Source of the DNA: Actinomadura sp. J1-007
Lineage (GTDB): Bacteria; Actinomycetota; Actinomycetes; Streptosporangiales; Streptosporangiaceae
DNA: 64,000 nucleotides
Direction: 5' to 3'
Assembly (NCBI RefSeq): GCF_009793335.1
Contig: NZ_WING01000001.1
Span: 3,472,001-3,536,000 of the forward strand
Shown here: positions 1-8,968 of the stretch, piece after piece
Layout of the letters: each line of letters starts with the position of its first letter
Numbering within the stretch: position 1 is the stretch's first letter
Notes under the pieces: generated by a model
What the model saw: only the letters and a program-made list of their open reading frames with translations
Databases searched by the model: none
Told to the model about the DNA's origin: nothing
Translations under genes and position numbers: made by a program

Positions 1-315
1 TGCCGAACGAACGGACACGATTTCCCTGGTCACAAGCCTCCACCCCTGCCTGCCCTGCTCAAGCACTAGACCACCCCCCTGCCTCCTGGACGACCAGTCC
101 CGGCGAGCCGTTCGACTACGACGAGCGAAGTGCCCGCAAGAAGCCGAACGCTCTGAACAGCGCCACCGGACGTACACGTGCGGTGCGTGCGGTGCGAGCG
201 CGGGAGGGAAGCCCGCCGTACGAACTGGTCGTACGGGCGAGGCCGTACGGTGGCCGTGCGGGCGTGGGCGCGGGGCGCTGCGTGGGCGGTTTCGGTGAAC
301 GCATAAAGTCGGGCC
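1..315. other. Leading intergenic stretch, no gene seen
   Basis: I find no convincing coding sequence here. Short frames on both strands have the Arg/Ala/Pro-rich composition of GC-rich shadow frames. The stretch should carry the promoter of the Fic-like gene that follows, but I cannot point to clear -35/-10 hexamers. Confidence 0.5.
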
Positions 316-1113
316 GTGACCGATGCCGATGCCTTTGCCCATGTAGCGAACCTGCCCGGCGTGGCCGATGCCGTGGCCGACGCCCGTGTCGCGGTGGACC
401 GGCTGCTCGGCCACCGGATTCTCCGTCGGCGCAGCGCCGAGGTTTCCACGGAATCCGCGTTGCGCGGCGCGCGCGCCTCGGCCGTCCTGGAGGGCGCGTC
501 GGTCACGCTCGAAGAACTTCGTACGGCCGAGAGGCCGGACGACCCGATCGTCCAGGGCTCCCTTCGGGTGTCCGCCGAGCTCGGCTCGCTCGCGGAGACG
601 TGGCGGCAGGCCCCGCGCCAGGTTCTGGCCCGTCTGCACGTCCTGGCCGCCGCCGATGCCGTCGACCACGCGTCGCTGGGACGGCCGCGTACGGAGGAAC
701 GTCCTGTGACGGACGTACCAGACCTTGCTACGGACGTCTCCCCGGACGAGGTCGCCGGCCGCCTCGACCAGCTCAGCGAACTCCTCGTACAGCCCACCAA
801 GGCCCCGGCCATCGTCGTCGCGGCCATCGTTCACGGCGAATTGCTCACCCTCCGTCCGTTCGGCTGGGGGGACGGCCTCGTCGCCCGCGCCGCGCAACGC
901 CTCACCCTGGTCGCGCGCGGTTTGGACCCCAAATCGCTGACCGCACCGGAAGTCGGCCACGCGGAGCTAGCCGACGAGTACCCCGACGCCCTACGCGCGT
1001 ACGCGTCCGGGACGCCCGAGGGCGTGGCCACGTGGATCCGGCACTGTTCCGCCGCGACCGCCGCCGCGGCGCGCGACTCCCAGGCCATTTGCGAAGCCTT
1101 CCTCCGCGGCTGA
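316..1113 (+). CDS. Degenerate Fic-family-like protein (often annotated oxidoreductase)
   Basis: 265 residues with a GTG start. The protein is helical throughout. Around residues 175-200 it carries LLTLRPFGWGDGLVARAAQR, which lines up with the Fic active-site loop HxFxxGNGRxxR, but the catalytic His is Leu and the GNGR core is not kept. AMP-transfer activity is therefore unlikely. The stretch LRGARASAVLEGA near residue 50 resembles the conserved N-terminal part of Fic proteins. As I recall, actinobacteria keep a homologue of this protein next to the tad/ssd cluster, usually named oxidoreductase without evidence. The stop lies 6 bases before the next gene, so the two are probably co-transcribed. 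The family call is fairly safe; the function is unknown. Confidence 0.7.
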   Translation: MTDADAFAHVANLPGVADAVADARVAVDRLLGHRILRRRSAEVSTESALRGARASAVLEGASVTLEELRTAERPDDPIVQGSLRVSAELGSLAETWRQAPRQVLARLHVLAAADAVDHASLGRPRTEERPVTDVPDLATDVSPDEVAGRLDQLSELLVQPTKAPAIVVAAIVHGELLTLRPFGWGDGLVARAAQRLTLVARGLDPKSLTAPEVGHAELADEYPDALRAYASGTPEGVATWIRHCSAATAAAARDSQAICEAFLRG

Positions 1114-1119
1114 ACGCCC

Positions 1120-1740
1120 GTGGCTGACCGGAAACACGGGAGTCCCGCGCCCGCCACCGACAGCACGGTCCGTTCCGCCGACTGGGACTCCCGGACGATC
1201 GCGGGGGAGGAGCACACCCGGGTGCTCTTCGTCGACGTCGACATGACCGAGGCGTCCACCACCGGCGCGGTCTTCACCGACTGCACGTTCCGGGGAGTAC
1301 GGTTCAACGCCTCCACGCACACCGACTCCGCGTTCCTCAACTGCACGTTCGTCCGATGCGGCTTCTTCGACGCGACGTTCAGCGGATGCAAGGTGGTGGG
1401 CGCGATGTTCGACGGCTGCTCCTACGACCTGATGAAGGTCGAGGGCGGCGACTGGTCGTTCACGGGCCTCCCCGGTGCCGATCTGCGCAGAGCGTCGTTC
1501 ACGGGCGTACGCCTGCGCGAGGCCGACCTCACGGGCGCGCGCTGCGCCGGCGCCGTCCTCCGCGACGTCGACCTGTCAGGCGCCTGGATGCACAAGGCCG
1601 ATTTCACGGGTTGCGACCTGCGCGGCAGCGAGATCTCGTCCATCGACCCGTACACCGTCGAACTCAAGAACGCCCGCATCGCCCCGTACCAAGCCGTGGT
1701 CGTCGCCACATCACTCGGCTTGGACGTCCGCCACGACTAA
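1120..1740 (+). CDS. Pentapeptide-repeat protein
   Basis: 206 residues, GTG start. From about residue 40 to 180 it shows repeating A(D/N)LxX-type pentapeptides, for example residues reading GADLRRASFTGVRLREADL, then LTGARCAGAVLRDVDLSGA. This is the signature of a right-handed quadrilateral beta-helix. The best-known members (McbG, Qnr, MfpA) mimic DNA and protect gyrase, but many pentapeptide proteins have no known role and nothing here marks this as a gyrase protector. Several Cys residues lie in the first half (TDCTF, LNCTFVRC, SGCK), giving that part a CTF-type repeat. It follows the Fic-like gene by 6 bases and looks like the second gene of a two-gene unit. Confidence 0.8.
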   Translation: MADRKHGSPAPATDSTVRSADWDSRTIAGEEHTRVLFVDVDMTEASTTGAVFTDCTFRGVRFNASTHTDSAFLNCTFVRCGFFDATFSGCKVVGAMFDGCSYDLMKVEGGDWSFTGLPGADLRRASFTGVRLREADLTGARCAGAVLRDVDLSGAWMHKADFTGCDLRGSEISSIDPYTVELKNARIAPYQAVVVATSLGLDVRHD

Positions 1741-2163
1741 CGCCCACGAACCGCCGCTGGGGGACGTGCCTGGTCCTGCGCACTGTCCGCGGCGGGCATC
1801 GCCCACTACCCGTCCCACATAGCGAACGGCGCCCCTTCACGAGGAGACGCCGTCGCCAGCCACGTCACACCGGGTTACCAAGCGTGCACCTCATATCCGT
1901 CGGATCGGGTCAAGCCCGTCTCGACGCGCCTCCCGCGGCTGGTCGCGCGTGGGTACCCGGCTGCCGTGCACGGACACTTGGTCCGTAGCACCTGTCTACG
2001 CCTCAATCGCCCAGTTGACAAGGCCCCGATTTGCAAAACGAGCGTTCCAAAGGGGAGAACGGCACGCGGAACGGCGGAGGTGGCCGGCGTGCCTGGTGTG
2101 GCGCCCTGTCCCTAAAACCACCCATTTCGGAAGTATCGCCCAGGACTGACACACCCGAGATTT

Positions 2164-2180
2164 GATCACTCAGTGTGATC
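2164..2180. promoter_or_regulatory. Short perfect inverted repeat, candidate operator
   Basis: GATCAC-TCAGT-GTGATC is a perfect 6+5+6 inverted repeat in a relatively AT-rich spot of the long intergenic region. It could be a binding site for a dimeric regulator. No gene starts directly after it, so its target is unclear. Confidence 0.25.
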
Positions 2181-2659
2181 GATTCCTTTTCGTCGCTCTC
2201 CCCGGGGCGCACGGGAAAGATCTTTAGTCCTCCGGTACGCTCCCATTCCCGGCGCGTTGCACTCCCTGGAGCGTCGGCGGGGGCGGGCCGGGAGGGCCGA
2301 GCGGCCCGCGCAGTGGGATCATCCCAACCAGGTGAGAAAAAACGTCGCCGCCGGGCGAGTTTGCGGCTCGACGGCAGTCTCAGCGGTCGGGCAGCATATG
2401 TTGTATCTGCCTACACTGGCGGACAGCGAGTTTGCTGCTCCTATAGATCGAACTTGCGCACGGCTTAGCTTGATCTCCCCTCGAGTCTTTCTTGGGAAAA
2501 CGGGCCGGCTCTACCCCCCGGAGCCGGACCGTTCGGCGACCCCCGCTCTCCCCCCCGGCGGGGGTCGCCCTGCCGTAAGCAGTCGGGCGGGGACCTCGAC
2601 CACACCCCGAGGCCCCGCCCGACCGCTAACCCCCTCCCTCCGCTCCACCCCCAGCGCCC

Positions 2660-3014
2660 ACGCCCCGCACCGGCGCGTGCCCGCGCCCGCACCACACCGG
2701 CGCGTGCCCCGCGCCCCGCGCCGCACCGGTGCGTGCCCGCTCTCCCGCACCGCACTTACACGTGCCCCGCCTCCCCACGCCGCCGGTACGCAGCGGACCT
2801 CCCCGCTGACCTCCCGCGTGCCCATACCTCCCGCGCCCGGCCGCCCTCCCGCACCACTTCCTCACCGCGCTCCGCCCCCGCCCGCACTCTGCGCCTTCTC
2901 CACCCCACTCCGCCGCCCTACCCCTCTTACGCACCACCGCGAGCTCCGCACCGCCCCGAAGCCCGCACCGCCCCGAAGCCCGCACCACCGCGAAAGCCCG
3001 CACCACACCGAAGC
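2660..3014. repeat. Degenerate tandem repeats, two unit types
   Basis: Between about 2664 and 2770 a unit of roughly 27 bases containing CACCGGCGCGTGCCC occurs about four times with drift. Between about 2946 and 3014 a unit of about 17 bases, GCACCGCCCCGAAGCCC, is present in four tandem copies, the later ones changed (ACCGCGAAAGCCC, ACACCGAAGCCC). A third pair, CACCCCCTGGAGGG, follows near 3083-3116. All are C-rich on the plus strand and appear non-coding. Confidence 0.7.
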
Positions 3015-3562
3015 CCCGTGTACCTCAAGGGGTCACGTGAGCCCCAAGGTCCGACGCCACCCCACCGCGAAGGCGCCGTGCCCACCCCCTGGAGGGTGCA
3101 CCACCCCCTGGAGGGAGCACTGCTCCCCGGAGGACCGCACCCCCAGGGACCAGGGACGGGTGCCGCGCAACCTCGGAGCGGCACCACAAATCCCCGCGCG
3201 ACCGCGAAGACGCGCGTCATCCGGAGGCGGCACCGCACCACCCGGAAGGCTCGTCACGTTGCCGCTCCAGCGTTCCTGCACTGCGACGTTCCGGCGCCTC
3301 CGCGTTCCCGCACTGCCCCGTCTCCCCCTCCCCCTCCTCTGCCCCTCCCCCTGCCTTCCCTCTCTCCCGGGCTCCTGCGGAACGCGCGCAGGGAAGGGCC
3401 CGCAAAGTTGGAGGCGCCTCGATGTCGCGCTGACCCGGCAGATTCCCGGAAAAGACATCACCCCCAGAACCCGCCCATTTCGCATCCGACCGCTAGCTGC
3501 GCCGCCGACCATGCGCCGTATCAGCGCACGTCAATGGCACCGCCCCACCTCATCCCGCGAAG

Positions 3563-3571
3563 TTATCCACA
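3563..3571 (+). promoter_or_regulatory. Perfect DnaA-box nonamer upstream of the Ssd gene
   Basis: TTATCCACA, the consensus DnaA box, stands 73 bases before the Ssd start codon. A single box is expected by chance now and then and is not an origin. It could mark DnaA-linked regulation of the pilus locus. Confidence 0.3.
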
Positions 3572-3644
3572 GGCTGGGGAACGACTTTTCCCGGCCTGCT
3601 CCCGCATCGCATGGTGGAGACCAGCCGACCGCGAGGAGGACACG

Positions 3645-4724
3645 ATGACCAGCACGGCCCTGATCGTCACCGATGACCTGGCCATCACCGACGGCCTGCA
3701 ACGCCTCGCCGCTGCGGCCGACGCCAAAGCGGAGATCGCGCGCGGAGCCGACGAGGCCAGAGCCGCCTGGCACTGGCCCGGCCTCGTCCTGGTCGGTCTC
3801 GACTTAGTCGAAGAGCTCGCCGCCGCTGCGCTCCCGCGCCGTCCGGCCGTCGTCCTCGTGACCAAGGCGGGCGACACCACCGACATCTACCGCAAGGCCA
3901 TGGAGATCGGCGCGCAGGACGTGGCCGTCCTCCCGGACGACGAAGGGTGGTTGATCGACGCCCTGGCAGCGTCCACCGAACCATCCGACGGCTGGGGCAC
4001 CACCGTCTGCGTCGTCGGTGCGTGCGGCGGCGCGGGCGCGAGCGCGTTCGCAACCGCGCTCGGACTGACCGCGTCCCGCGCCGGCGCCCAGACGCTCCTC
4101 ATCGACGGCGACCGGTTCGGCGGCGGCCTGGATCTGCTCCTCGGTCTCGAACAACAGGAGGGCGCGAGATGGCCTGACCTCGCCGAACGCCGAGGCCGCC
4201 TCAGCGCGGCCACTCTCCGCGAGGCACTGCCCCGCACCGGCGAACTCTCCGTCCTCTCCTGGCGACGCGGGGAACCCGTCCCAGTCACCCAGGAGGCGGT
4301 CCTCTCCCTTCTCGACGCCGCCGTACGAGGCTTCGACCTGGTCGTCGTCGACGTACCCCGCTATCCGGACGAGACAGGGCGGTCGGCCTTGCGGGCAGCC
4401 GACGTCACCTACCTGGCCGTACCGGCAGAGGTCCGCGCCACGGTGGCCGCCGACGGCCTGTCCGCCGCGCTCCGACGGGAGACCTCCGACCTGCGCCTGG
4501 TCGTACGTGGCCCTGCGCCGGGCGGGCTCACACCAGAGGTGGTCGCCAAGGCCCTCGACATGCCGCTCACAGGGGTCTTTGAACGCGACCGCAGGTTCCC
4601 CACTGCAATCGAGGAGGGAGACCTAGGCCGCGTCACCCGCCGAGGCCCCCTGACCGATCTCTGCGCCGACCTGATCGCAGACCTCCTACCGCAACTCGTC
4701 ACTCAGCGACTGGAAGCCGCATGA
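3645..4724 (+). CDS. ssd: Septum-site-determining protein Ssd / CpaE-TadZ-like ATPase
   Basis: 359 residues. The start is the ATG preceded by GAGGAGG at proper spacing; the frame is open much further upstream, but that part is low-complexity and not protein-like. Residues 1-110 form a receiver-like domain. Residues 120-350 form a MinD/ParA-type P-loop fold. The deviant Walker A, GACGGAGAS at about 125-133, lacks the usual signature Lys, a known feature of the actinobacterial Ssd branch. LLIDGDRFGGGLDLLLG (about 151-167) is the A'/switch region and VVVDVPRYPDE a Walker B-like strand. In Tad systems CpaE/TadZ proteins place the pilus machine at the cell pole or septum. It is the first gene of the pilus locus, about 1 kb before TadA. 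Confidence 0.85.
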   Translation: MTSTALIVTDDLAITDGLQRLAAAADAKAEIARGADEARAAWHWPGLVLVGLDLVEELAAAALPRRPAVVLVTKAGDTTDIYRKAMEIGAQDVAVLPDDEGWLIDALAASTEPSDGWGTTVCVVGACGGAGASAFATALGLTASRAGAQTLLIDGDRFGGGLDLLLGLEQQEGARWPDLAERRGRLSAATLREALPRTGELSVLSWRRGEPVPVTQEAVLSLLDAAVRGFDLVVVDVPRYPDETGRSALRAADVTYLAVPAEVRATVAADGLSAALRRETSDLRLVVRGPAPGGLTPEVVAKALDMPLTGVFERDRRFPTAIEEGDLGRVTRRGPLTDLCADLIADLLPQLVTQRLEAA

Positions 4725-5751
4725 CCTCCGCACTCCCGCACCTCCGCCCCGCCTCCGGCCCCGCCCTCCAGAACAACGCCAAGCCTCACCACCACAAGCA
4801 CGGACCCAGAACAGCCCACCTCCCGTACGCCCCCACCCTCACCGCCCCACCCTGGACGCCGCTGGCATGCGCATCGAGTCCAAGGCGCACTCGGACCTGT
4901 ACGCCGAGGACCAGATCGCCGCCTACCAGGAACGCTACGCCCGGTTCCTATGGCCGTCCGCGACGCAGACCCGGACTTCCGCTCCGCGAGATCCCGTGCG
5001 TTAACGATGCTCAAGGTGCCTCGTCCCCTCACGGACGGAACAACACGCTCCCTACGGCCGAGCCCGCCGCCCTCACCACACCAAACTGTTTACCCTGCCG
5101 CGCACCTGCGCCCACCAGAACCTAGCCGCCCGGGACTCCCGTTCCGCTCCTCTCCGCTATGCCTAACGATCCGCGCGAGAGCAACGCCCCGTGTCCAGAA
5201 GAGAAAGCACCCACAGAAGAGTCGCCGACCCCACCGATAGAGATCGCCTATCTGTCGTCGCCGGTGCACGCAGAGGGGGAGTGCACCGGCGACGCACCCC
5301 AGCACTCACGAGAACCGAACCCCACCCGCCACACCAACGCACCACAGATCCATCCCGCCAGTAGCGGCAGATGACCAGAGCACACGCGGCCAGACCAGCA
5401 GACAGCCGAGGCAGCACCTGGCTTGAAGAGCATCGGCCCAGGTCCGCGCCCGCCCACGGCAGCATTTGGCCCCGGGCCGCACCTGCCGGCCGCACTCGCC
5501 CACAGCAACACACAGTCAGGGCAGCGGACAGCCAGAGAAACAGACGGTCAGACAGCACATGCCCTGGCAAGCACCCTCCAGAGCAGCACCCCCTGAGGCG
5601 TCGCACAGCTAGAGCAGCACACAGCCAGAGAGGCGCGTGATGTGAGCAGCGCACGTGACTGGACCAGGGGGCGGCGGTGCGTCGGTAGTGCATCGGCGGT
5701 GCGTCGGGGGCGCGACGCCCGAGAGAAAGAGAAAAGAAGGAGTGGACGGAC
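4725..5751. other. Non-coding gap between ssd and tadA
   Basis: About 1 kb with no intact gene. The first part holds a short peptide frame that may be a gene remnant (separate entry). From about 5380 to 5640 the plus strand is rich in CAGCA/CAGACAG words (for example GCAGACAGCC, GCGGACAGCC, GGTCAGACAGCAC), another degenerate repeat field. In most actinobacteria ssd and tadA nearly touch, so the gap is unusual. Confidence 0.6.
4867..5004 (+). pseudogene. Possible remnant of a DUF5753-type regulator C-terminus
   Basis: This 45-codon frame begins MRIESKAHSDLYAEDQ and goes on IAAYQERYARFL. It has normal protein composition and strong third-position GC for part of its length, unlike its surroundings. 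It resembles the C-terminal end of DUF5753 domains (Scr1-like actinobacterial regulators), where a YxE..xxDLYxED..xxxYxxxFxxL pattern is typical. No helix-turn-helix N-terminal part is present upstream. A decayed fragment is my reading; a chance frame is possible. Confidence 0.25.
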
Positions 5752-6912
5752 ATGACCAGACTGTCGGAGGCAGTGCGAGGGCGGCTCGCGGATGCCGGAG
5801 GGGAACCGACGGCGGGACGCGTGGCAGCCGCCTTGCGGGCTGAGGAGCGGCTGCTGGGAGATCGGGAAGTACTGGCGTTGGCCGACGAGTTACGTGCGGA
5901 GTTCGTCGGCGCAGGCCCGCTGGAACCGCTGCTGAGAGCGCCAGAAGTCACCGACGTTCTGGTGAACGGCCCCAACGAGGTCTGGATCGACACCGGCGAG
6001 GGCCTGAGCCGTACCGGACTGCGGTTTCCAGATGAGGCGACGCTTCGCCGTCTGGCCCAGCGGCTCACGGCCGCCGCCGGCCGTCGGCTCGATGACGCCG
6101 CCCCCTACGCGGACGCGCGCCTTCCAGGCGGTGTTCGGCTCCATGCCGTGCTCCCGCCCGTCGCCGCCAACGGCACGTGCCTGTCGCTCAGACTCCCTCG
6201 CCGACGCGCATTCACCCTCGAAGAGTTGGTGACCGCAGGGACGATCCCCGCAGAGGGCATCGCGCTCATGGCGGCGCTGATCACGTCTCGATCCGCGTTC
6301 CTGATCTCGGGAGGTACTGGTTCAGGCAAGACGACGTTGCTGAGCTGCCTGCTTTCGAATGCCGATCCGGCCGAACGGCTGGTCCTCGTAGAAGACTCGG
6401 CCGAACTCAGCCCCGACCACGACCACGTCGTACGGCTCGAAGCGCGTCCACCCAACGTCGAGGGCGCCGGCGGAGTCACTCTCAACGACCTAGTCCGCCA
6501 GGCCCTCCGCATGCGCCCTGACCGTTTGGTAGTCGGTGAGGTCCGCGGTTCCGAAGTCGTCGTTCTGTTGAACGCCTTAAACACCGGGCACGAGGGCGGG
6601 TGCGGGACGCTGCATGCCAACACGGCGGCAGACGTGCCTGCTCGCCTGGAAGCGCTGGGATGCGCGGCCGGGCTGAGCCGTGAAGCCGTTCACAGCCAGC
6701 TCGCCGCAGCGCTGGACATCGTCGTCCACCTGGTCCGCGAACCCGGTGGCGGTCGCCGCAGAATCGCGGAGGTCTGCCTCCTGCATCGTGGTCCGGATGG
6801 CTTGGTCGGGGTCGTTCCCGCCATCGAATTCACAACGGCGGGCGAGATGGTCGCGTCCCGAGGCGCCGACACGCTCGCCACCCGACTGGGGCACCGCTGG
6901 TGCCCGCAGTGA
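5752..6912 (+). CDS. tadA: Tad pilus assembly ATPase TadA (CpaF family)
   Basis: 386 residues, ATG start, preceded by AAAAGAAGGAG. It is a type II/IV secretion ATPase that powers pilus assembly at the inner face of the membrane. Seen: N-terminal domain with VTDVLVNGPNEVWID (about 66-80), Walker A GGTGSGKTT (about 187-195), Asp box LVEDSAEL, Walker B RLVVGEVRG (about 258-266), and the His box HEGGCGTLHAN (about 280-290). All catalytic elements are intact. Length is normal for the compact actinobacterial TadA. TadB follows after 31 bases, so the two are probably one transcript. Confidence 0.95.
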   Translation: MTRLSEAVRGRLADAGGEPTAGRVAAALRAEERLLGDREVLALADELRAEFVGAGPLEPLLRAPEVTDVLVNGPNEVWIDTGEGLSRTGLRFPDEATLRRLAQRLTAAAGRRLDDAAPYADARLPGGVRLHAVLPPVAANGTCLSLRLPRRRAFTLEELVTAGTIPAEGIALMAALITSRSAFLISGGTGSGKTTLLSCLLSNADPAERLVLVEDSAELSPDHDHVVRLEARPPNVEGAGGVTLNDLVRQALRMRPDRLVVGEVRGSEVVVLLNALNTGHEGGCGTLHANTAADVPARLEALGCAAGLSREAVHSQLAAALDIVVHLVREPGGGRRRIAEVCLLHRGPDGLVGVVPAIEFTTAGEMVASRGADTLATRLGHRWCPQ

Positions 6913-6943
6913 CCGATCAACCCTCTCAACCCAAGGACACCTG

Positions 6944-7705
6944 ATGATCAACGCCCTCACGCTCGCCGCCCTCTGCTCCGCCGGCGCGATCTGGTTGCTC
7001 CTGAGCCCAGCGCCCGCAACCCATCGGCTCGACCGAGTACTCCCGCAACGTCAGCGCAAGAGACCACCACCCCAGCGGATCGTTCACCTCCTGCGCGTCC
7101 GTTTCGACGCCGTGCGACAGCGTCGAAAGCTGCCGACGCGATGGCGTTCGGCCGTCATTGAGCTCTGCGACGGCATGGCGGCAGAACTCGCAGCGGGCCG
7201 CACACCGGAAGAGGCGTTCGATGCGGCCACAGCCGTCCTCGACCCGGACATCGCCGAATCGCTGAACGCCGTCACGTCCCAGCCCCAACAAGCCTTGCCG
7301 CACCCTTCCGACGATTTCGCCATCGACCTTCCGGAGCACCTGGAATCGCTGGCCGTTCGGCCTGGCGCGGAGGGACTGCGCCTGTTGGCCGCCTGTTGGC
7401 GAATCGGAGCGGAGCGCGGCGGCACGCTGGCAACCGTGCTCGACGGCTTAGCCTCGGCCCTCCGCGATCAAGAGGCGCAACGCCAGGAGGTTGCCATCCA
7501 GTTGGCGGGTCCACGTGCCACTTCCCGCCTCCTGGCTGCGCTACCTCTGCTGGGCCTAGGCATGGCGGTCGCCATCGGTGCCGAGCCGCTGGCCTTCCTC
7601 TGCGGCACCTTCGCGGGACTCGTCTGCCTGCTCACAGGCGTGAGTCTCAACTTCGCCGGCCTCTGGTGGACCCGCCGCCTAGCCCAAGCCGCCGAAACCC
7701 CCTAG
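6944..7705 (+). CDS. tadB: Tad pilus inner-membrane platform protein TadB
   Basis: 253 residues from the ATG shortly after the tadA stop. An N-terminal membrane segment (about 3-20) is followed by a basic linker, a cytoplasmic T2SSF-like part (DGMAAELAAGRTPEEAFDAA; RIGAERGGTLATVLDGLA at about 140-175) and a C-terminal hydrophobic hairpin (about 190-240). The GERGGTLA-type motif is diagnostic for T2SSF proteins. With TadC it should form the membrane platform on which TadA acts. After it the locus is interrupted by about 1.3 kb without genes before tadC. Confidence 0.88.
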   Translation: MINALTLAALCSAGAIWLLLSPAPATHRLDRVLPQRQRKRPPPQRIVHLLRVRFDAVRQRRKLPTRWRSAVIELCDGMAAELAAGRTPEEAFDAATAVLDPDIAESLNAVTSQPQQALPHPSDDFAIDLPEHLESLAVRPGAEGLRLLAACWRIGAERGGTLATVLDGLASALRDQEAQRQEVAIQLAGPRATSRLLAALPLLGLGMAVAIGAEPLAFLCGTFAGLVCLLTGVSLNFAGLWWTRRLAQAAETP

Positions 7706-8968
7706 TGAGGGAGACAACGCCCTTCAGGACGAACGAATACCGCCCCCCACGTGCCTCACCTGAGCGCCCCCACCAGCCTCGACAGGGACCCGTCTCGCGG
7801 ACGCCACCACCCAGCGCCTGCCCACTGCTGGCGGGCCCGGTGCCCGAACGCCCGCAGGTGCTGGACGCGGACTGCGGCCCCAGATCGTTCAGCAGCACCG
7901 CTCTGGCAGCGTCCACAACCAGAAGCGCCTTCCAACTCAAGGTGCCCTCAACGGAAGCCGCCCGACCCGAAGCGTTCCGACGATGGCAGTTATACCTCCC
8001 GCACTACTGAGGTTCCTCGCTTGGTGTCGCTGCTCCGATGCCGTTGAAATGCGGCGTTAGCCATCCCTCTCGCGACATGGCACCGAGATCGTCAGTGAGC
8101 AGAACCGCGGGGGCAACGGCGAAACGTCCACAACGGCACAGGCACGACTGAGCACGGTGCCCAGCAAGAGGACGAGGCGGGGACAGTGGCCGGGTGGTTG
8201 ACCACAGACGGCGGGGCGATCTGACCGAATGGACTCGGGCAAAGGGCGGCTGCGGACGGACGAGCACGTGGCGAGCGCGCACGGACGAGTGCACGGCGAG
8301 CACGTGCGGCCAAGCGGGTGGCTGAACGAGCAGTTGATCGGCAACTGAGCAGGCACCTAAGCGGAAGCGGGGTGGCGGTCGGCCGAGCAGGTGGCCGAGT
8401 GGGCAGCCGAGCGGGTGGGCGAGTGGTCAGGCGGCTGAACAGCGACCAAGTGGGCAGGTGAGCGGGCTGCCGAGCGGGTGGACGAGCGGATGGTGAAGGC
8501 GCGGCGGGGCGAACGACCGAGAGGGCGGCCGGTCGGATAGGCGGCCGAGGGCGCGGAGGGACGAACGGTCGGGCGGCGGGTGAGAGGGCACCGGGGCGGG
8601 CGACCGGACAGGTGAGTGGGCGGTCGAGCGCGTGGCGGAGTGGACGGTCAAGGCGCAGCAGTGCGGGCGGTCGAGGGGCAAGTGGCCGTGGCCGCGGCGG
8701 GGCGAACGGTCGAGCGCCAGGTGAGAAGGCAATGGGGCGGCCGAGCGCGTGGCTGAGGGGGCAGCGGGTGAGCGGCCGAGTGGGCAGGTGAGCGGGTGGG
8801 CCCAGCGCGGAGCGGAGTGGACGGCTGGGGTGAGCAGCGCAGGAGGCGGTTGAACGGGGATAGCACGGCGAACGGCAGCAGCCGTGGGTCGGGTGTTGGC
8901 GGAACGGTGCTGGTTGAGCAGGGACGAAGCGGGTCAATAAGTCGGATGCGGCGAAAGGACGGATCCTC
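7706..8968. other. Non-coding gap between tadB and tadC
   Basis: About 1.26 kb without a supportable gene in a place where the two platform genes normally adjoin. The long minus-strand frames (8092-9036 region) are Pro/Arg/Leu/His low-complexity readings of a repeat field and resemble no family. The repeat field itself is listed separately. Confidence 0.65.
8370..8830. repeat. Degenerate GAGCGGGTGG-type repeat field
   Basis: Over about 460 bases the plus strand consists largely of drifting words such as GAGCGGGTGG, GAGTGGGCAG, GAGCGCGTGG and CGGTCGAGCG, spaced about 10-20 bases apart. The plus strand is G-rich and C-poor here. Copy identity is low, so this is an old or fast-drifting minisatellite. 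Confidence 0.65.

Larger units (their letters stand above)
1741..3644. other. Long non-coding gap with GC-rich tandem repeats upstream of the tad genes
   Basis: Nearly 1.9 kb with no gene I can support. Open frames here translate to low-complexity Pro/Arg/Ala runs without family resemblance. About 2000-2470 is less GC-rich and could hold promoters. From about 2640 the plus strand is strongly C-rich and contains degenerate tandem repeats (listed separately). Just before the Ssd gene are a perfect DnaA-box nonamer and a good ribosome binding site. Confidence 0.6.

Noticed and set aside
3563..3571. Replication origin
   Set aside because: One DnaA box only; no box cluster and no dnaA, dnaN or gyrB genes nearby.
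2257..3648. A 463-codon frame before ssd
   Set aside because: Pro/Arg/Thr-rich reading of the tandem repeats, with no ribosome site or family resemblance.
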